From: Thermoprotei archaeon ex4572_64
Lineage (GTDB): Archaea > Thermoproteota > Thermoprotei > Thermoproteales > Thermocladiaceae
Reading direction: 5' to 3'
Assembly (NCBI GenBank): GCA_002254895.1
Contig: NJDF01000047.1
Location: 1-7,436 of the forward strand
Length of the DNA: 7,436 bases
Part shown: positions 5,402-7,436 of the stretch, in pieces
How positions within the stretch are numbered: position 1 is the stretch's first letter
Layout: each line of letters opens with the position of its first letter
Translations under genes and position numbers: made by a program
The notes under the pieces: generated by a model
What the model was told of the DNA's origin: nothing
The model's input: only the letters and a program-made list of their open reading frames with translations
The model's database searches: none

Positions 5402-7057
5402 ATGCCAGTCATTACTTTCAAGCTTAATGATCTAGAGAGACTACTCGGTAGATCTCTAAGTCTAGATGAGTTTGAAATGGCTACTAACAAAATTAAGGGT
5501 GAACTTGAGAGTATTGAAGATGATGAAGTTAAGCTAGAAGTTACTACAGATAGGCCAGACTTCTTTTCTGTTGAAGGTATTGCAAGAGCTTTAAAAGGTA
5601 TTTTAGAGATAGAGCTTGGACTTAAGAAAGTCAATGTTTTAAAAGGTAAAGTTGAAGTTTATGTTGAAGATGTACCTAATAGGCCATACATAGCTGTTGG
5701 TGTTGTTAGAAATGTAAATCTTGATGATGAAGCAATTAGACAAATAATACAGCTTCAGGAAAAGATACATGCAACTTATGGTAGAGATAGAAGGAAGATA
5801 GCTATAGGACTCTACGATCTTGACTTAGTGAAACCACCATTAAGGTATAAATTGATGAGTATTGATGAAGTTAAGTACATACCGTTAGGTGAGTCTAGAG
5901 TTATGAGAGGTAGTGAAATTTTAGAACTTACTGAGAAGGGTAGACTCTACGGCAAATACTCCATCTTTAATGGAAAAATAGCAACACTGCTAGACTCTGA
6001 AAACCAGATACTAACTATAGTTCCCGTTTTAGGTAATGAGGAGTTAAAGGTTACTGAGAAGACTAAGAACGTAATTATTGATGTAACATCATCAACAGAC
6101 CTTGAAAGTGCAGTAAATGTGCTTGAGATAGTCATGTATAATCTTGTGGAGAGAAATGGATACTTTGAGACCGTTCAAATACATGCTCCTTGGGGTGTAA
6201 TAGAAACGCCAAAACTTAAATTTAATGAGTGGAAACTACAAGTTAGTTACGTAAATGACTATCTAGGTCTAGAGCTAAGTAGAGATGAAGTCGTAAAGTA
6301 CATACTAATGTCTAGACATGACGTTGAGTGTATTGGTAATGATTTAAAAGTAGTTACAGCACCTTACAGAATCAACATCCTACACCCTGTAGATATTGTT
6401 GAAGATGTAGCTATTGCTTATGGTTATGATAAAATACCTAGAGAAATACCTAATCAGTCTGTTAAAGGTTCACTATTAAGAATCACCCTAGTACGTAAAT
6501 TGATTAGAAATATTATGCTAGGCCTCGGTTTTCAAGAAGTTTCCAATTACGTAATGACTTCTGAAGAATTTATTAAAAAAGTTACAGGTGTAGATAAAGT
6601 TGTAAGTGTACTTAATCCTAAATCAGAACTCTACAACTGTTTGAGAAATACTATATGGCCTATACTTCTTAAAGTTTTAAGTGAAAATAAACCACTAACC
6701 TTCTCGGGATTAAGAATTTTTGAAATTGGTAATGTAGCTTATCCTGTCGAAAAGTCAGGAAATAAAGTTGAGGAGGAAGTTCATCTAGCCTTTGCAATAA
6801 CTTCTAAAGAGTTAACACTAACTGATGGACTGATAGTTGTCAATTCCCTTATGAAAAGTCTAGATTTAAAGTGTAGATTTGTAGAGTGTAGTCTAGTCTC
6901 AATGATATCTGAGAGAACAGCATGTATTGAAGTTAATAATGAAGTTGTTGGTTTTGTAGCTGAAGTGAAGCCTGAAGTTGTCCTAGAGCATGGTCTTGAA
7001 ACACCAGTAATTGTTTCTGAATTAAGCATTACCAAACTTCTAGGTGATAGATATTGA
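5402..7057 (+). CDS. pheT: Phenylalanyl-tRNA synthetase beta subunit
   Basis: PheT pairs with PheS in the alpha2beta2 enzyme that charges tRNA-Phe; the beta subunit supplies the editing site that removes wrongly attached tyrosine. The 551 residues match the archaeal short form, with no bacterial-type N-terminal EMAP domain or C-terminal anticodon-binding domain. Visible landmarks are TTDRPDFFSVEGIARAL (48-64), a B3/4-like editing region (about 95-260), a B5 segment PYRINILHPVDIVEDVAIAYG (321-341, with N where many homologues have D), and the catalytic-like core with FQEVSNYVMTSEE (377-389), NPKSELYNCLR (405-415) and IFEIGNVAY (439-447). The ATG follows a TATA-like box at the right distance. 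PheS is not in the window. The TGA stop overlaps the start of dtdA, indicating translational coupling. Confidence 0.97.
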   Translation: MPVITFKLNDLERLLGRSLSLDEFEMATNKIKGELESIEDDEVKLEVTTDRPDFFSVEGIARALKGILEIELGLKKVNVLKGKVEVYVEDVPNRPYIAVGVVRNVNLDDEAIRQIIQLQEKIHATYGRDRRKIAIGLYDLDLVKPPLRYKLMSIDEVKYIPLGESRVMRGSEILELTEKGRLYGKYSIFNGKIATLLDSENQILTIVPVLGNEELKVTEKTKNVIIDVTSSTDLESAVNVLEIVMYNLVERNGYFETVQIHAPWGVIETPKLKFNEWKLQVSYVNDYLGLELSRDEVVKYILMSRHDVECIGNDLKVVTAPYRINILHPVDIVEDVAIAYGYDKIPREIPNQSVKGSLLRITLVRKLIRNIMLGLGFQEVSNYVMTSEEFIKKVTGVDKVVSVLNPKSELYNCLRNTIWPILLKVLSENKPLTFSGLRIFEIGNVAYPVEKSGNKVEEEVHLAFAITSKELTLTDGLIVVNSLMKSLDLKCRFVECSLVSMISERTACIEVNNEVVGFVAEVKPEVVLEHGLETPVIVSELSITKLLGDRY

Positions 7058-7436
7058 TCATCATAGTAACTTCAAGACAAGATGAAGTTTCAAAAAGACT
7101 ACATCCTAAAATTATTGAAGAGTTGAAGTTAAGAATTATTGAGGATAAGGTTAGGTATCAAATGTATGGTCTGGAAGATACGTATCTAATACACTTCACA
7201 GATAAGGACTTAATATATACTGACGAAGTTGAGGACTTAGTTGAGAGAAAGAAACTAAACGCTAAACTTCTACTATACGTTAGTAGACATGAAATGACTA
7301 ATCCTAAACCAATGTTTACAGTTCACGTTAGTGGTAACTGGGGTAGCAGTATTTTTGGTGGAAAACCTGAAGAAGTATCTCTAAGTCATCCCTACGCAAC
7401 ATCACAACTATTTAAAGTACTCAATAAGTACGTAGT
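7054..7436 (+). CDS. dtdA: D-aminoacyl-tRNA deacylase DtdA, N-terminal part (cut by window end)
   Basis: The product resembles the archaeal/plant DTD2 (DtdA, GEK1) family, a zinc-dependent enzyme that hydrolyses D-aminoacyl-tRNA (such as D-Tyr-tRNA) so D-residues do not enter proteins. About 127 codons are present, roughly half of the usual 250-280. Diagnostic segments are LLLYVSRHEMTNPKP (72-86, with SRHE), FTVHVSGNW (88-96), and GGKPEEVSLSHP (102-113). The proposed start is TTG at 7054, which overlaps the pheT stop as TTGA; it gives the expected N-terminus (LIIIVTSRQDE), and no ATG is available nearby in frame upstream of the conserved part. The 4-nt overlap implies one operon with pheT, so charging and D-amino-acid proofreading are co-expressed. 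The C-terminal half lies beyond the window. Confidence 0.9.
   Translation, partial: MIIIVTSRQDEVSKRLHPKIIEELKLRIIEDKVRYQMYGLEDTYLIHFTDKDLIYTDEVEDLVERKKLNAKLLLYVSRHEMTNPKPMFTVHVSGNWGSSIFGGKPEEVSLSHPYATSQLFKVLNKYV

Noticed and set aside
5517..5740. ATGATGA matches inside pheT on the plus strand (about 5519 and 5725)
   Set aside because: They lie in Asp-Asp-Glu codons and have no CTGA at guide spacing.

Overview
This window looks like chromosomal DNA from a hyperthermophilic, AT-rich crenarchaeon (Thermoprotei, perhaps Desulfurococcales or Ignisphaera-like; genus is a guess). The pointers are an archaeal-type tyrosyl-tRNA synthetase, the short archaeal PheT, an archaeal DUF371 protein, a DtdA/GEK1-type D-aminoacyl-tRNA deacylase, TTTAAA or TTATA boxes about 25-29 nt before several start codons (leaderless style), few Shine-Dalgarno sites, and an archaeal C/D box guide RNA.

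Layout. Positions 1-386 are AT-rich and non-coding as far as I can see. Two minus-strand genes follow, hypD (hydrogenase Fe(CN)2CO maturation) and then an imidazolonepropionase-like amidohydrolase 35 bp downstream, probably one transcript. A 344-bp gap (2777-3120) holds the best unlisted element: a textbook 50-nt C/D box sRNA on the plus strand (core 2907-2956), with its own TATA-like box. Next, on the minus strand, is tyrosyl-tRNA synthetase broken into two overlapping ORFs by a one-base frame change. From a short divergent promoter region the plus strand then carries a DUF371 protein, a small membrane protein resembling the dolichol kinase / CTP-transferase family whose C-terminal tail lies in another frame, PheT, and the first half of DtdA, which overlaps the PheT stop by 4 nt.

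Theme. The right-hand part is mostly about translation: TyrRS and PheRS charge tRNAs with aromatic amino acids, DtdA removes D-amino acids wrongly attached to tRNA, and the sRNA is predicted to guide 2'-O-methylation of 23S rRNA. Two genes (TyrRS and the membrane protein) can each be restored by adding one G to a short G run. That pattern is either sequencing or assembly error, or two real lesions, one of them in a normally essential gene. No mobile element, CRISPR array, tRNA or rRNA gene was seen.
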